A stretch of 35,445 nucleotides of DNA from an uncultured Oscillospiraceae bacterium (GTDB lineage: Bacteria > Bacillota > Clostridia > Oscillospirales > Oscillospiraceae): contig CALXEH010000022.1 in the NCBI GenBank assembly GCA_944387285.1, positions 1 through 35,445 of the forward strand, read 5' to 3'. This document shows positions 13,791 through 21,680 of this stretch, in pieces. The position numbers and the translations under genes are program-made. How positions within the stretch are numbered: position 1 is the first letter of the stretch; each line of letters opens with the position of its first letter. The notes beneath the pieces are model-generated. The model was not told the origin of the DNA. It worked only from the letters and a program-made list of their open reading frames with translations, and searched no databases.

Positions 13791-14915
13791 TCAGAGGTTG
13801 TACATTCTCCATATGATGGCGCTGACCTCGGCGCGGGAGAGGGAGGCGCCCGGCAGGTAGACCCGCTGGCCGTTCTCAAAGCTGCCCTCGATGACGCCGG
13901 CGTTGTAGAGCGCCGTGACCCATGGGTCGGAGGTGTCGGCAAAGGGCGAGCCGCCCTCCGCGGGCGCCAGGCCCAGGGCCTTCGCGGCCAGCTTCGCCAC
14001 CAGCGCCCGGCTGATCGCCCCGTCGAGGCTCGTAAGCTCGGACGCCGACAGGATGCCCTCGGCGACGGCGTAGTCCAGATAGCCCTCCGCCCAGTGCGAA
14101 GCCGTGCCCGGCTGCTCGGGACAGCCCGCAGCCAGCAGCGTGAGCTTCAGCGCCTCCGCCGCCGTCACGTCCGAATCCGGCCTGAAGCTGCCGTCCGGGT
14201 AGCCGTCCACGATGGCGGCATAGCTCAGCGGCGAGACGTACTCGTAGTACCAGTTCGTGTAGGGCACGTCGCTGTACTTCGCGGGCGAATACTCCGCCCA
14301 GACGCGGTGGTAGAGCTCGTAGTCCCCGTCGTCGAGCTGCCTGTACTCGAACTCGTAGAGCGGCGTGCCGCCCGTGCCGTAGTCGGCGTAGAGGAAGATC
14401 ATCGCTTCCTTGAAGCGGCGCTCCACCAGCTGCTCGAGCGTGGCCTCGCCCGCCGTGTTGCTGTAGCGGGCGAAGGTGTTCACGATGTACTCGTCCGTGT
14501 AGTTGTGTACACCGTAGGTCAGGACGTTGTAGAGCCTGTAGCCGCTGTGCAGCCAGCCCACGCCCAGGTTGTAGGTCAGGCTGGCGACGGCGTCGTACTG
14601 GTTCTGGCTGAGCGTCGCGCCTATGGACTGCATGGCGTTGTCTATGTAGACCTCGATCTCGGCCAGGTGCTCGCGCAGCAGCCTGTCCGCCTCCGCCTCA
14701 GTTATGCCGTCAGGGTAGAGGCTCACGTCGCAGTGCGTGCCGTAGCCTATCGCCCAGCCGACGGAATCCTCGTAGGCCGTGGCGGAAAAGCCCTCCTGCT
14801 CCTTTATGAAGAGTATCCCGGCCTCGCTCGTCGTCAGGTCATAGTCCGCGGCGAATACCGGCACCGCGCACAGCAGCGCCGCGGCGAGGACGAGGCATAT
14901 CACCTTTTTTGTCAT
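13791..14915 (-). CDS. Secreted GH24 lysozyme with S-layer homology (SLH) domains
   Basis: A 374-residue exported protein. Residues 1-22 are a signal peptide (LVLAAALLCAVPVFA). Residues 30-170 are a T4/phage-type lysozyme (GH24) domain with catalytic Glu41 (KEQEGF), Asp50 (AYED) and the IGYGTH loop; the usual Thr or Ser before IGYG appears to be Ala55. Three SLH repeats follow from about residue 210 (DVPYTNWYYEYVSPLSYAAIVDGYPDG, ASHWAEGYLDYAV, FADTSDPWVTALYNAGVI), each with the YPDGSFRP or RAE-type ends. SLH modules bind secondary cell wall polymers, so this is a wall-anchored muralytic enzyme for remodelling or for attack on other cells. The ATG at 14915 has AAGGAGG six bases upstream. There are no phage genes nearby. 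Confidence 0.92.
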   Translation of the reverse strand: MTKKVICLVLAAALLCAVPVFAADYDLTTSEAGILFIKEQEGFSATAYEDSVGWAIGYGTHCDVSLYPDGITEAEADRLLREHLAEIEVYIDNAMQSIGATLSQNQYDAVASLTYNLGVGWLHSGYRLYNVLTYGVHNYTDEYIVNTFARYSNTAGEATLEQLVERRFKEAMIFLYADYGTGGTPLYEFEYRQLDDGDYELYHRVWAEYSPAKYSDVPYTNWYYEYVSPLSYAAIVDGYPDGSFRPDSDVTAAEALKLTLLAAGCPEQPGTASHWAEGYLDYAVAEGILSASELTSLDGAISRALVAKLAAKALGLAPAEGGSPFADTSDPWVTALYNAGVIEGSFENGQRVYLPGASLSRAEVSAIIWRMYNL

Positions 14916-15034
14916 AGCAGCCTCCTTGTAGCTGTGATACGCCATATTCTAGCACAAGTGGGGACAGATTTCAACTTTTATGCCCTCTGCCGCCCCGGAT
15001 GGGCGCGCAGGTGGGGAGAATGTGAGGTTTTACC

Positions 15035-15670
15035 GTGGAGATCATCTGGCACGGCCACGCCTGTTTCGAGCTGCAGAGCTCGGGCTTTTCGCTCGTCATC
15101 GACCCCTACGACCACCGCGAGCTCTGCGGCTATCCCGAGCTGCGGCTGACGGCTGACGCCGTACTCAGCAGCCACTCGCACTACGGCCACGGCTGGCTTG
15201 AGGCGGTCACGCTCCGGCACGGGACAGCCGACCCCTTCGAGGTCGGGCGCCTCGACAGCTGGCACGACGTCATGCACGGGCGCCTGCGGGGCGGGAACCG
15301 GATACACATCATAAGGGCCGAGGGGCTCAAGGTCGTCCACCTCGGCGACCTGGGCTGCCGCCTCGACGCAGGGCAGCTCGAACAGCTGCGCGGCGCGGAC
15401 GCGGTCATGGCCCCGGCGGGCGGCATCCTCACCATAGAGCCCTACGCCGCCTTTGAACTCTGCCGGGAGATCGGCGCGAGGGTGGTCATACCCATGCACT
15501 ACGGCGGGAATGGGCTCGGCAACCGCAGGCTCCGGCCCGTGGACGAATTCGCGGGACTCTTTGAGCCGGCGCTCGTCCGGCGCTATGAAACGAACCGGCT
15601 GACGCTCACCGCGGACACGCCCGAGCAGCTCGCGCTGCTGGCCCCGCCGCCGGGCGCAGGAAGGAGCTGA
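15035..15670 (+). CDS. MBL-fold metallohydrolase-like protein with altered metal motif
   Basis: A 211-residue protein of the UlaG/COG2220 branch of the metallo-beta-lactamase fold. It has the opening EIIWHGHACFEL, a metal motif SHSHYGHG, then HLGDLG and PMHYGG. The standard motif is HxHxDH; here the Asp is Gly (HSHYGH), removing a ligand of the second metal and an acid-base residue. It may be mononuclear, have altered activity, or be inactive. It starts with GTG at 15035, with a GTGAGG-like SD seven bases upstream. It lies four bases upstream of the TRIC-type channel gene, so the two form an operon. Relatives are predicted Zn-dependent hydrolases of unknown substrate. Confidence 0.83.
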   Translation: MEIIWHGHACFELQSSGFSLVIDPYDHRELCGYPELRLTADAVLSSHSHYGHGWLEAVTLRHGTADPFEVGRLDSWHDVMHGRLRGGNRIHIIRAEGLKVVHLGDLGCRLDAGQLEQLRGADAVMAPAGGILTIEPYAAFELCREIGARVVIPMHYGGNGLGNRRLRPVDEFAGLFEPALVRRYETNRLTLTADTPEQLALLAPPPGAGRS

Positions 15671-15674
15671 GGGC

Positions 15675-16325
15675 ATGGAAACGCTCATTTTCGTATTGGA
15701 GCTCATAGGCACCGTGGCCTTCGCCGCCTCGGGCGCCATGACCGCCATCAAAAAGAATATGGACATCTTCGGCGTCGCCATCCTGGGCCTGACCACGGCG
15801 GTGGGCGGCGGGGTCATCCGCGACCTCATCCTGGGCCAGACGCCGCCGCGGATGTTCCAGAACCCCATCTACGCGGGGCTGGCCATTGCCGTGGCCATCG
15901 TCATCTTCGTCATCGCACGGCGCGGCTGGTTCGAGGTCCGGCACCAGCGCTACGAGCTCTCGATGCTGGTAATGGACAGCCTGGGCCTTGCGGCCTTCAC
16001 GGTCACGGGCATAGGCGCCGCGCTTGAGACGAACGCGCAGAGCGGTTGGTTCCTGCTAATTTTCGTCGGCGTCGTGACGGGCGTCGGCGGCGGCGTGCTG
16101 CGCGACGTCATGGCCGGCGACATGCCCTACATCTTCGTGAAGCATGTCTACGCCTGCGCCTCGCTGCTGGGCGCGGTCATCTGCACGGCACTGATGCTGC
16201 TCGGCGCAGGCGAGAGCCTGGCCATGGTCTCCGGCATGGCCGCCGTGGCGGTGCTGCGCTTCCTCTCCGCTTACTTCCACTGGAACCTGCCCCGGCCGCG
16301 CAGGGAGGATGGGCATGCGAGCTAG
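15675..16325 (+). CDS. TRIC-type (trimeric intracellular cation) channel family protein, YicG/UPF0126
   Basis: A 216-residue membrane protein with about seven helices, built from two similar halves. Each half carries the family motif: GGGVIRDLILG around residue 45 and GGGVLRDVMAGDMP around 140. Bacterial members are homologues of animal TRIC channels and conduct monovalent cations, probably to balance charge; the physiological role in bacteria is unclear. The gene starts four bases after the MBL-fold gene stop and is co-transcribed with it. It ends just before a large hairpin that probably stops transcription. Confidence 0.92.
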   Translation: METLIFVLELIGTVAFAASGAMTAIKKNMDIFGVAILGLTTAVGGGVIRDLILGQTPPRMFQNPIYAGLAIAVAIVIFVIARRGWFEVRHQRYELSMLVMDSLGLAAFTVTGIGAALETNAQSGWFLLIFVGVVTGVGGGVLRDVMAGDMPYIFVKHVYACASLLGAVICTALMLLGAGESLAMVSGMAAVAVLRFLSAYFHWNLPRPRREDGHAS

Positions 16326-16393
16326 CCGGGGTTTGTTCCACCCCGTTTCTTTGGGCAAGGGCCAAAGAAATGGGGTGGCAAAACCCCGCTCTT
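16324..16393. repeat. Large imperfect hairpin (possible palindromic repeat element or terminator)
   Basis: A single long stem-loop. TTTCTTTGG (16346-16354) pairs with CCAAAGAAA (16362-16370), then CCACCCC with GGGGTGG, and then, after a small internal loop, GGGGTTT with AAACCCC. The total is about 25 base pairs with a 7-base loop. It starts at the stop codon of the TRIC gene and is followed by TCTTTATT, so it can act as a terminator. Its size and symmetry are unlike the other terminators here and suggest a mobile palindromic unit (REP or MITE remnant). Confidence 0.75.
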
Positions 16394-16433
16394 TATTAAC
16401 AATTAATTTACTGTACTTTTCGTGCAAATGTGC

Positions 16434-16439
16434 TAAAAT
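16434..16439 (+). promoter_or_regulatory. Possible -10 box of the P-type ATPase gene
   Basis: TAAAAT preceded by an AT-rich stretch, ending eight bases before the ATG at 16447. If used, the transcript would start at or next to the start codon. No clear -35 box at 16-18 bp was found. Confidence 0.35.
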
Positions 16440-16446
16440 ATCCTCT

Positions 16447-18888
16447 ATGAAACTGTCGTTAAAAAAAGAGAAGATAGATGAACCGATGAGGCGGCATATC
16501 GCCGAGCTGGAGACCAATCCCAAAACCGGCCTTTCCTCCGCGCAGGCGCAGGAGCGCATAGACGCCGGCTGGGCCAACCTGCCCATCGACCCGCCGGGGA
16601 AGACTGTCGGACAGATCATAAAGTCCAACGTCTTCACCTACTTCAACATGCTCTTTTTCCTCCTCGCGGCCTGCGTGCTGGCCGTCGGCTCCTGGCAGAA
16701 CGTCATGTTCATGGGCGTCGTCCTCGCCAACATCGCCATCGGCATCGTGCAGGAGCTGCGCTCCAAGCGCACGCTCGACAAGCTCACCCTGCTCACGCAG
16801 CCGCAGGGCGCCGTCATACGCGACGGCAGGCAGCGGAAGATACCCACCAGCGAGATGGTGCGCGACGATATCGTCGTCTTCTCCGCCGGCGGCCAGATCT
16901 TCGCCGACGCCGTGGTCGTAGAGGGCGAGTGCAGCGCGAATGAGGCGCTCATAACGGGCGAGGCCGACGAGATAAAGAAAACGCCCGGGGACGAGCTGCT
17001 CTCGGGCAGTTTTGTCGTGTCCGGCGAGTGCCGCGCGCGGCTCACCCGAGTGGGCGCCGACTCCTTTGCCAGCCGCCTCACCCTTGAGGCCAAGGCCTCC
17101 AAGCCGCCCCAGCAGTCCGAGATGATGCGCTCGCTCACCCGGCTAGTCCAGGTCATCGGCATCGCCATCATCCCGCTCGGCATACTCATGGCCATCAAGG
17201 AGATAGTCTGGCTCGACCGCAGCGTCTCCGACGGCGTGGTCGCCACCGTCGCCTCGCTCATAGGCATGATACCCGAGGGGCTCTACCTGCTCACCAGCAT
17301 GGCCCTTGCCGCCGGCGTCGTGCGCCTGGCGCAGAAAAAAACCCTCGTCCACGACATGGGCTGCATCGAGACCCTCGCCCGCGTGGACGTGCTCTGCGTG
17401 GACAAGACCGGCACCGTCACCGAAAACAAGATGGCCGTCGAGGACGTCGTGCCCCTGTGCCCCGAGCGCTTCGAGGACGAGGACATACGCCTCATCATGG
17501 CCGACTACGTCGCCGCCATGCGCGCCGATAACGACACCATGGCCGCGCTCCGGCGCTACTTCACCGGCAAGGTCACGCAGCAGGCGATAAAGGCCGTGCC
17601 CTTCACCTCCGCCAAGAAGTTCGGCGGCGTCAGCTTCCACGAGGACGAGACCTACCTGCTCGGCGCGCCCGACGTGCTGCTCGGCGAGAACTACGGCCAG
17701 TACGCAAAGCTCATCGACGGCTACTCGTCAAAGGGCTGCCGCGTGCTGCTGCTCGGCATGTACGACGGCGAGCCGGACGACGAGCGGCCGGATGCCGGGC
17801 TGCTGCCCATCTCGCTCATCCTGCTCTCGAACAAGATCCGCGCCGAGGCGCCCGACACCTTCAGGTACTTCGCCAAACAGGGCGTGGCGATAAAGGTCAT
17901 CTCCGGCGACAACGCCATGGCCGTCTCCGAGGTCGCGAAACGCGCCGGGATAAAGGGCGCGGAGAAGTATGTGGACGCGCGCACGCTCGAGACCGACGAG
18001 GACATCGCCGAGGCCGTCGAGAGATACACGGTCTTCGGCCGGGTCACGCCCGACCAGAAGCGCAAATTCGTCCGCGCGCTCAAGGCCGACGGCCACACCG
18101 TGGCCATGACCGGCGACGGCGTCAACGACGTGCTCGCGCTCAAGGAGGCCGACTGCTCCATCGCCATGGCCTCCGGCTCCGACGCCGCCAGCCAGGTCTC
18201 GCACATCGTGCTGCTCGAATCCAACTTCGCCGCCATGCCGTCGGTGGTCGCCGAGGGCCGGCGCGTAATAAACAACATCGAGCGCTCGGCGACGCTCTTC
18301 CTCGTGAAGAACATCTTCTCCTTCGCGCTCGCTGTGATCACGCTGATATTCACCCTGCCATACCCGGTCACGAGCGCGCAGATGAGCCTCGTCTCCGCGC
18401 TGACCATCGGCATACCCGGCTTCATCCTGGCGATGGAGCCGAACACCTCGCTCATAAAGGGCAAGTTCCTCTCGAACGTCTTCGTCCGGGCGCTGCCCGG
18501 CGGGCTCACCGACCTCGTGCTCGTCCTCGGCGCCATACTCTTCTGCCTCGTCTTCGAGGTGGGCGAGGACATGATGGGCACCATCTGCACCGTCATCCTC
18601 TGCGTCGTGGGCCTCATGGTCGTACACCGCACCAGCCGGCCCTACAACCTGCTGCGCAAGGCCATGGTCGCCGCGCTGGTCGTCGGCTTCTGCGTCTGCG
18701 TGCTGGTGCTGCCGGAGCTCTTCACCATCTCCAAGCTCGACCTGCCCGCCGGCATGATACTGACCGTCTTCGCCCTGCTCTCCTGGCCCGCGCTCATGCT
18801 GTTCTGCCGCGCGCAGGAAAAGCTCCAGCAGAGCTTCGCCTCCCTGCGCTCACCGGGCCGGCACGCTAGACCCAAGCGGGCAAAATGA
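16447..18888 (+). CDS. HAD-type cation-translocating P-type ATPase, CaxP/Exp7-like
   Basis: An 813-residue P-type ATPase. In order: a cation-ATPase N-terminal segment (GLSSAQAQERI), TM1-2, the actuator domain with TGEA (normally TGES; the Glu is kept), TM4 with GMIPEGLYLLTS, the phosphorylation site DKTGT (Asp319), the hinge TGDGVND, and six C-terminal helices. IPEGL in TM4 and the overall length fit the branch that includes Streptococcus pneumoniae Exp7/CaxP, a calcium exporter, so Ca2+ or another divalent cation is likely but unproven. The start is uncertain: the ATG at 16447 has no SD and a possible -10 box just upstream. An upstream GTG-type extension would run through the hairpin and is rejected. 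The 3' end overlaps the convergent gluQ by 23 bp. Confidence 0.9.
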   Translation: MKLSLKKEKIDEPMRRHIAELETNPKTGLSSAQAQERIDAGWANLPIDPPGKTVGQIIKSNVFTYFNMLFFLLAACVLAVGSWQNVMFMGVVLANIAIGIVQELRSKRTLDKLTLLTQPQGAVIRDGRQRKIPTSEMVRDDIVVFSAGGQIFADAVVVEGECSANEALITGEADEIKKTPGDELLSGSFVVSGECRARLTRVGADSFASRLTLEAKASKPPQQSEMMRSLTRLVQVIGIAIIPLGILMAIKEIVWLDRSVSDGVVATVASLIGMIPEGLYLLTSMALAAGVVRLAQKKTLVHDMGCIETLARVDVLCVDKTGTVTENKMAVEDVVPLCPERFEDEDIRLIMADYVAAMRADNDTMAALRRYFTGKVTQQAIKAVPFTSAKKFGGVSFHEDETYLLGAPDVLLGENYGQYAKLIDGYSSKGCRVLLLGMYDGEPDDERPDAGLLPISLILLSNKIRAEAPDTFRYFAKQGVAIKVISGDNAMAVSEVAKRAGIKGAEKYVDARTLETDEDIAEAVERYTVFGRVTPDQKRKFVRALKADGHTVAMTGDGVNDVLALKEADCSIAMASGSDAASQVSHIVLLESNFAAMPSVVAEGRRVINNIERSATLFLVKNIFSFALAVITLIFTLPYPVTSAQMSLVSALTIGIPGFILAMEPNTSLIKGKFLSNVFVRALPGGLTDLVLVLGAILFCLVFEVGEDMMGTICTVILCVVGLMVVHRTSRPYNLLRKAMVAALVVGFCVCVLVLPELFTISKLDLPAGMILTVFALLSWPALMLFCRAQEKLQQSFASLRSPGRHARPKRAK

Positions 18889-19795
18889 CGTCCTCCTTCG
18901 CCACCTTGGCCCAGGAGAACTCCGGCACCAGCTCGCGCGGCGTCACGGGCTCGGGCCGGTCGATGAGCCCTGCGAGATACGCGAGGACGCCGCAGAGCGC
19001 CTCGGGCGTGTAGCGCCGGCGCAGCTCCTCCATGTTGAGGTCGCCCTCGCGCTTTGAGAGCTTGCGGCCCTCGGGCGAGACGAGCAGCGGGCAGTGGCAG
19101 TACTCCGGCGCATCGCCGCCCAGGGTCTCGATGAGCCACTTCTGCCTCGGCGCGGAAGGCAGCAGGTCGCGGGCGCGCACGACGCGCGTGACGCCCATCT
19201 CCATGTCGTCCACCGAGACGGCCAGCTGGTAGGCGAAGACCCCGTCGGAGCGGCGGATGATGAAGTCCCCGCTCTCCCGCGCGAGGTTTTCGCGGTATTC
19301 GCCGTAGTGCCCGTCGAGGACGGAGATCTCCGCGTCCGGCACGATGACCTTCGAGGCCGGGCGGCGGCGCATTTTGAGTTTATCTTCTTCTGTGTAGTAC
19401 CTGCACTTGCAGCCGAGGGGCCGCTCCTCGCCGGGATGCGGCGCGCTGGCCGCGAGGCGCTCTGCGCGAGAGCACCAGCAGGGGTAGACCAGGCCCCGGG
19501 CCTCGAGCCGCGCGCAGGCGGCCTTGTAGCGCGCCGTGCGCAGGCCCTGGCGGCAGGCGGGGTCTTCATCGGGCCAGCCGAGGTCCCAGTCGAGGCCCAG
19601 CCAGCGCAGGTCCTCCGCCATGAGGCGGGCGTACTCGTCCCAGCTGCGCTCGGGGTCGAGGTCCTCGAGCCTGAACAGCATCGCCCCGCCCAGGGCGCGG
19701 ATGTCCAGCCAGGCCAGCAGGGACGCGAGCATATTTCCAAGGTGCAGCCGCCCGCTCGGGCTCGGGGCAAAGCGGCCTTCCGGCGTTTTCTTCAT
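18866..19795 (-). CDS. gluQ: Glutamyl-Q tRNA(Asp) synthetase (GluQRS)
   Basis: A 309-residue GluRS paralogue without an anticodon-binding domain. It has RFAPSPSGRLHLGN with the HIGH-type motif HLGN, the FRLEDLDPER motif, a zinc-binding Cys set (CWCS and CKCRYY around residues 106-130), and the KMSKS-type motif KLSKREG. GluQRS activates glutamate and attaches it to queuosine at position 34 of tRNA(Asp). The ATG has GGAGG five bases upstream. The gene is convergent with the P-type ATPase and overlaps its last 23 bases. No dksA or queuosine genes are next to it. Confidence 0.93.
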   Translation of the reverse strand: MKKTPEGRFAPSPSGRLHLGNMLASLLAWLDIRALGGAMLFRLEDLDPERSWDEYARLMAEDLRWLGLDWDLGWPDEDPACRQGLRTARYKAACARLEARGLVYPCWCSRAERLAASAPHPGEERPLGCKCRYYTEEDKLKMRRRPASKVIVPDAEISVLDGHYGEYRENLARESGDFIIRRSDGVFAYQLAVSVDDMEMGVTRVVRARDLLPSAPRQKWLIETLGGDAPEYCHCPLLVSPEGRKLSKREGDLNMEELRRRYTPEALCGVLAYLAGLIDRPEPVTPRELVPEFSWAKVAKEDVILPAWV

Positions 19796-19865
19796 GTCGG
19801 CCTCCGGGTCGATCGTTTATTGATATTCACAGGATAGCATATTTTTGTCCCGATGGGAACAAGCT

Positions 19866-20546
19866 GTGTCTGAGAATTTGGGGGAATCGGTCATTTTACG
19901 CAAGACGTTCAAAACGGTGTGGGAGTTTCTGCGCACGCATAAATACTGGATGCTGGCGTTGTACTTTCCCGTCTATCTGACGGCGTTCTTCATCATTGAG
20001 GCCAACACGCCCACGGAGGGCTACTGGGTCACCGACACGGTCGTAGACAGCTGGATACCCTTCGTGCCGGGCTTTGCGGTGTTCTACATACTCTGGTACC
20101 CGCTCTTCGCGGCGGTGGGCCTGCCCGCGCTCATCTGGGACGAGGGCGCGTTCCGGCGCTGGATGTACTACAACATGTTCACGCTGACGGCGACGCTCGT
20201 CCTGGACGTGCTCATACCCAACGGCCAGAACCTCCGGCCGGAGGGCGTCGAGGCCGTGGACTTCGGCACCTGGATAATGACGATAATCTGGGCGGCGGAC
20301 ACGCCCACGAACGTCTTCCCGAGCATGCATGTGCTGGGCTGCCTCGGCGATATCCTCTGCGCCGTGGACAGCAAGGTCTTCAAAGCGCCCTGGCGCGCGC
20401 TCATCATCATCGCCTGCGTACTCTGCATGGCCTCCACCGTGCTCGTAAAGCAGCACGCCTTCATCGACACCGTCGGCGCCCTGCTCTTTGCCGTGCCGGC
20501 CTTCTTCCTCTTCTACCGCAAGCGCTTCCTGCACAGGAAGGCATAA
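19866..20546 (+). CDS. PAP2 superfamily membrane phosphatase-like protein
   Basis: About 226 residues with six hydrophobic segments and a PAP2-like active site: NGQNLRP (motif 1 region), FPSMH (motif 2, Ser-Met-His in place of SGH), and TVLVKQHAFID (motif 3, HxxxD). Such proteins dephosphorylate lipid phosphates such as phosphatidate or undecaprenyl pyrophosphate at the membrane face, or transfer phospho-head groups. The start is unclear: GTG at 19866 has only a weak GGGA upstream, and the TTG codons at 19845 and 19878 are alternatives. A perfect bidirectional terminator begins at its stop codon. Confidence 0.78.
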   Translation: MSENLGESVILRKTFKTVWEFLRTHKYWMLALYFPVYLTAFFIIEANTPTEGYWVTDTVVDSWIPFVPGFAVFYILWYPLFAAVGLPALIWDEGAFRRWMYYNMFTLTATLVLDVLIPNGQNLRPEGVEAVDFGTWIMTIIWAADTPTNVFPSMHVLGCLGDILCAVDSKVFKAPWRALIIIACVLCMASTVLVKQHAFIDTVGALLFAVPAFFLFYRKRFLHRKA

Positions 20547-20574
20547 AAAAGCTCCCCGACAGGGGAGCTTTTTT
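20545..20574. terminator. Perfect bidirectional terminator
   Basis: A 13-bp perfect stem, AAAAAAGCTCCCC (20545-20557) with its complement (20562-20574), and a GACA loop. It overlaps the TAA of the PAP2 gene and reaches the last base of the convergent ADP-ribosylglycohydrolase gene. Confidence 0.95.
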
Positions 20575-21680
20575 CATACGCAGCGGCGTATCTCCAGGTA
20601 TTTTCTCTGCCAGCGGCGGCGTTCGGGCTCCGGCGCGTCCTGCGCCGGGCAGCCGCGGTGCAGATCCTCGGCCAGCTCCTCTATGACGCCGCGCAGCTCC
20701 AGACGCTCCAAAAAGCGCGCGGGTATGCCGCCCAGGCCCAGGTGCGCGCCCAGGATACCGCCAGCTATCGCGCCTGTTGAGTCGCTGTCGCCGCTGTGGT
20801 TCACGGCGGCCGTCAGCGCCCGGCCCAGGTCGTCCGGGTATTTGAGTGCGCAGTAGAGCGCGATGGCCGCGGCCTCGTCGCCCACCCAGCCGGCGCCCAG
20901 GCGGTGGATGGCCTCAAGCGGGGCAAGGCTGCTTTCCGCCAGGTCGAGGGCGTGCCCTATGAGCTGCACGAAACCGTCCAGGTGCGCGGCGGCGGGAAAG
21001 AGCCGCTCCATGTCCCGGAGCGCGCCGAGCGCCGCCTCTCGCGGCCCCGCAGCCTGCCCGTGCGAGAGCGTGCACACCATATGCGCGACATAGGCCGCGG
21101 GGATGCAGCCCAGCTCGTGCCCGTGCGTGAGCGCCGCGCACTCGGCCGCGGTCAGCGCCGCCTCGCCGGCGTCGTCGAAAAAGAGGCCCGCTGGCGCTAT
21201 GCGCATGACCCCGCCGCAGCCCTTGCTGTCGTTGATGGGCGAGCGCATGCTGCCCGGCACGAAGCCCGCCAGCGCGGAAAGGCAGGTGTTCCCCGGCGCC
21301 CTGCGGCTGTAGAGCTCCGGCACCTCGAGCAGCCAGCAGCTGTGAGAGGCGGCCCAGTGCCTGTCCGGCAGGGGATAGCGCTGGGTCTGCGTCAGGTACC
21401 AGTCCCTGTAGGCGGCCGAGACGCCGTCGCAGAAGCCCGCCTCACGGCCCAGGGCCCTCTGCGTCTGAGCCCAGAGCAGGCCGTTGGCCGTGAAGAGCGT
21501 CATCTGCGTGTCGTCGGATATGCGCGCCAGCCCGCCGCTGAGCCTGTACCCGCTTATGCCCTCCGGCCCGAAGCATGCGAAGATCTCACGCTCCGACGAG
21601 AACTCCACGGCATAACCCAGGGCGTCGCCCGCAGCGCCGCCCAGCAGGCAGCCGAGGCACTTGTCAAGCGCTGCGCTCAT
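20574..21680 (-). CDS. ADP-ribosylglycohydrolase family protein
   Basis: The 368-residue all-helical ARH/DraG-family hydrolase removes ADP-ribose from proteins or small molecules, using two Mg2+ ions. The metal-binding motifs are present: GGAAGDALGYAVEF at the N-terminus, SDDTQMTLFT (Asp-Asp-Thr), GCGGVMRIAP in the middle, and SGDSDSTGAIAGGILGA near the C-terminus. The family also includes dinitrogenase reductase-activating glycohydrolase, but no nitrogenase genes are here. The ATG overlaps the stop of the upstream TIM-barrel gene by four bases. The two genes are divergent from the NAD-salvage pair pncB-niaR, which fits a theme of NAD-derived ADP-ribose, by inference. Confidence 0.92.
   Translation of the reverse strand: MSAALDKCLGCLLGGAAGDALGYAVEFSSEREIFACFGPEGISGYRLSGGLARISDDTQMTLFTANGLLWAQTQRALGREAGFCDGVSAAYRDWYLTQTQRYPLPDRHWAASHSCWLLEVPELYSRRAPGNTCLSALAGFVPGSMRSPINDSKGCGGVMRIAPAGLFFDDAGEAALTAAECAALTHGHELGCIPAAYVAHMVCTLSHGQAAGPREAALGALRDMERLFPAAAHLDGFVQLIGHALDLAESSLAPLEAIHRLGAGWVGDEAAAIALYCALKYPDDLGRALTAAVNHSGDSDSTGAIAGGILGAHLGLGGIPARFLERLELRGVIEELAEDLHRGCPAQDAPEPERRRWQRKYLEIRRCV

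Noticed and set aside
13791..14915. GH24 lysozyme as evidence for a prophage
   Set aside because: It has a signal peptide and SLH anchors and is surrounded by housekeeping genes; no holin, tail or integrase genes are present.
16309..16446. N-terminal extension of the P-type ATPase through the hairpin
   Set aside because: The extension overlaps the TRIC gene end and translates the palindrome; the family starts near the ATG at 16447.
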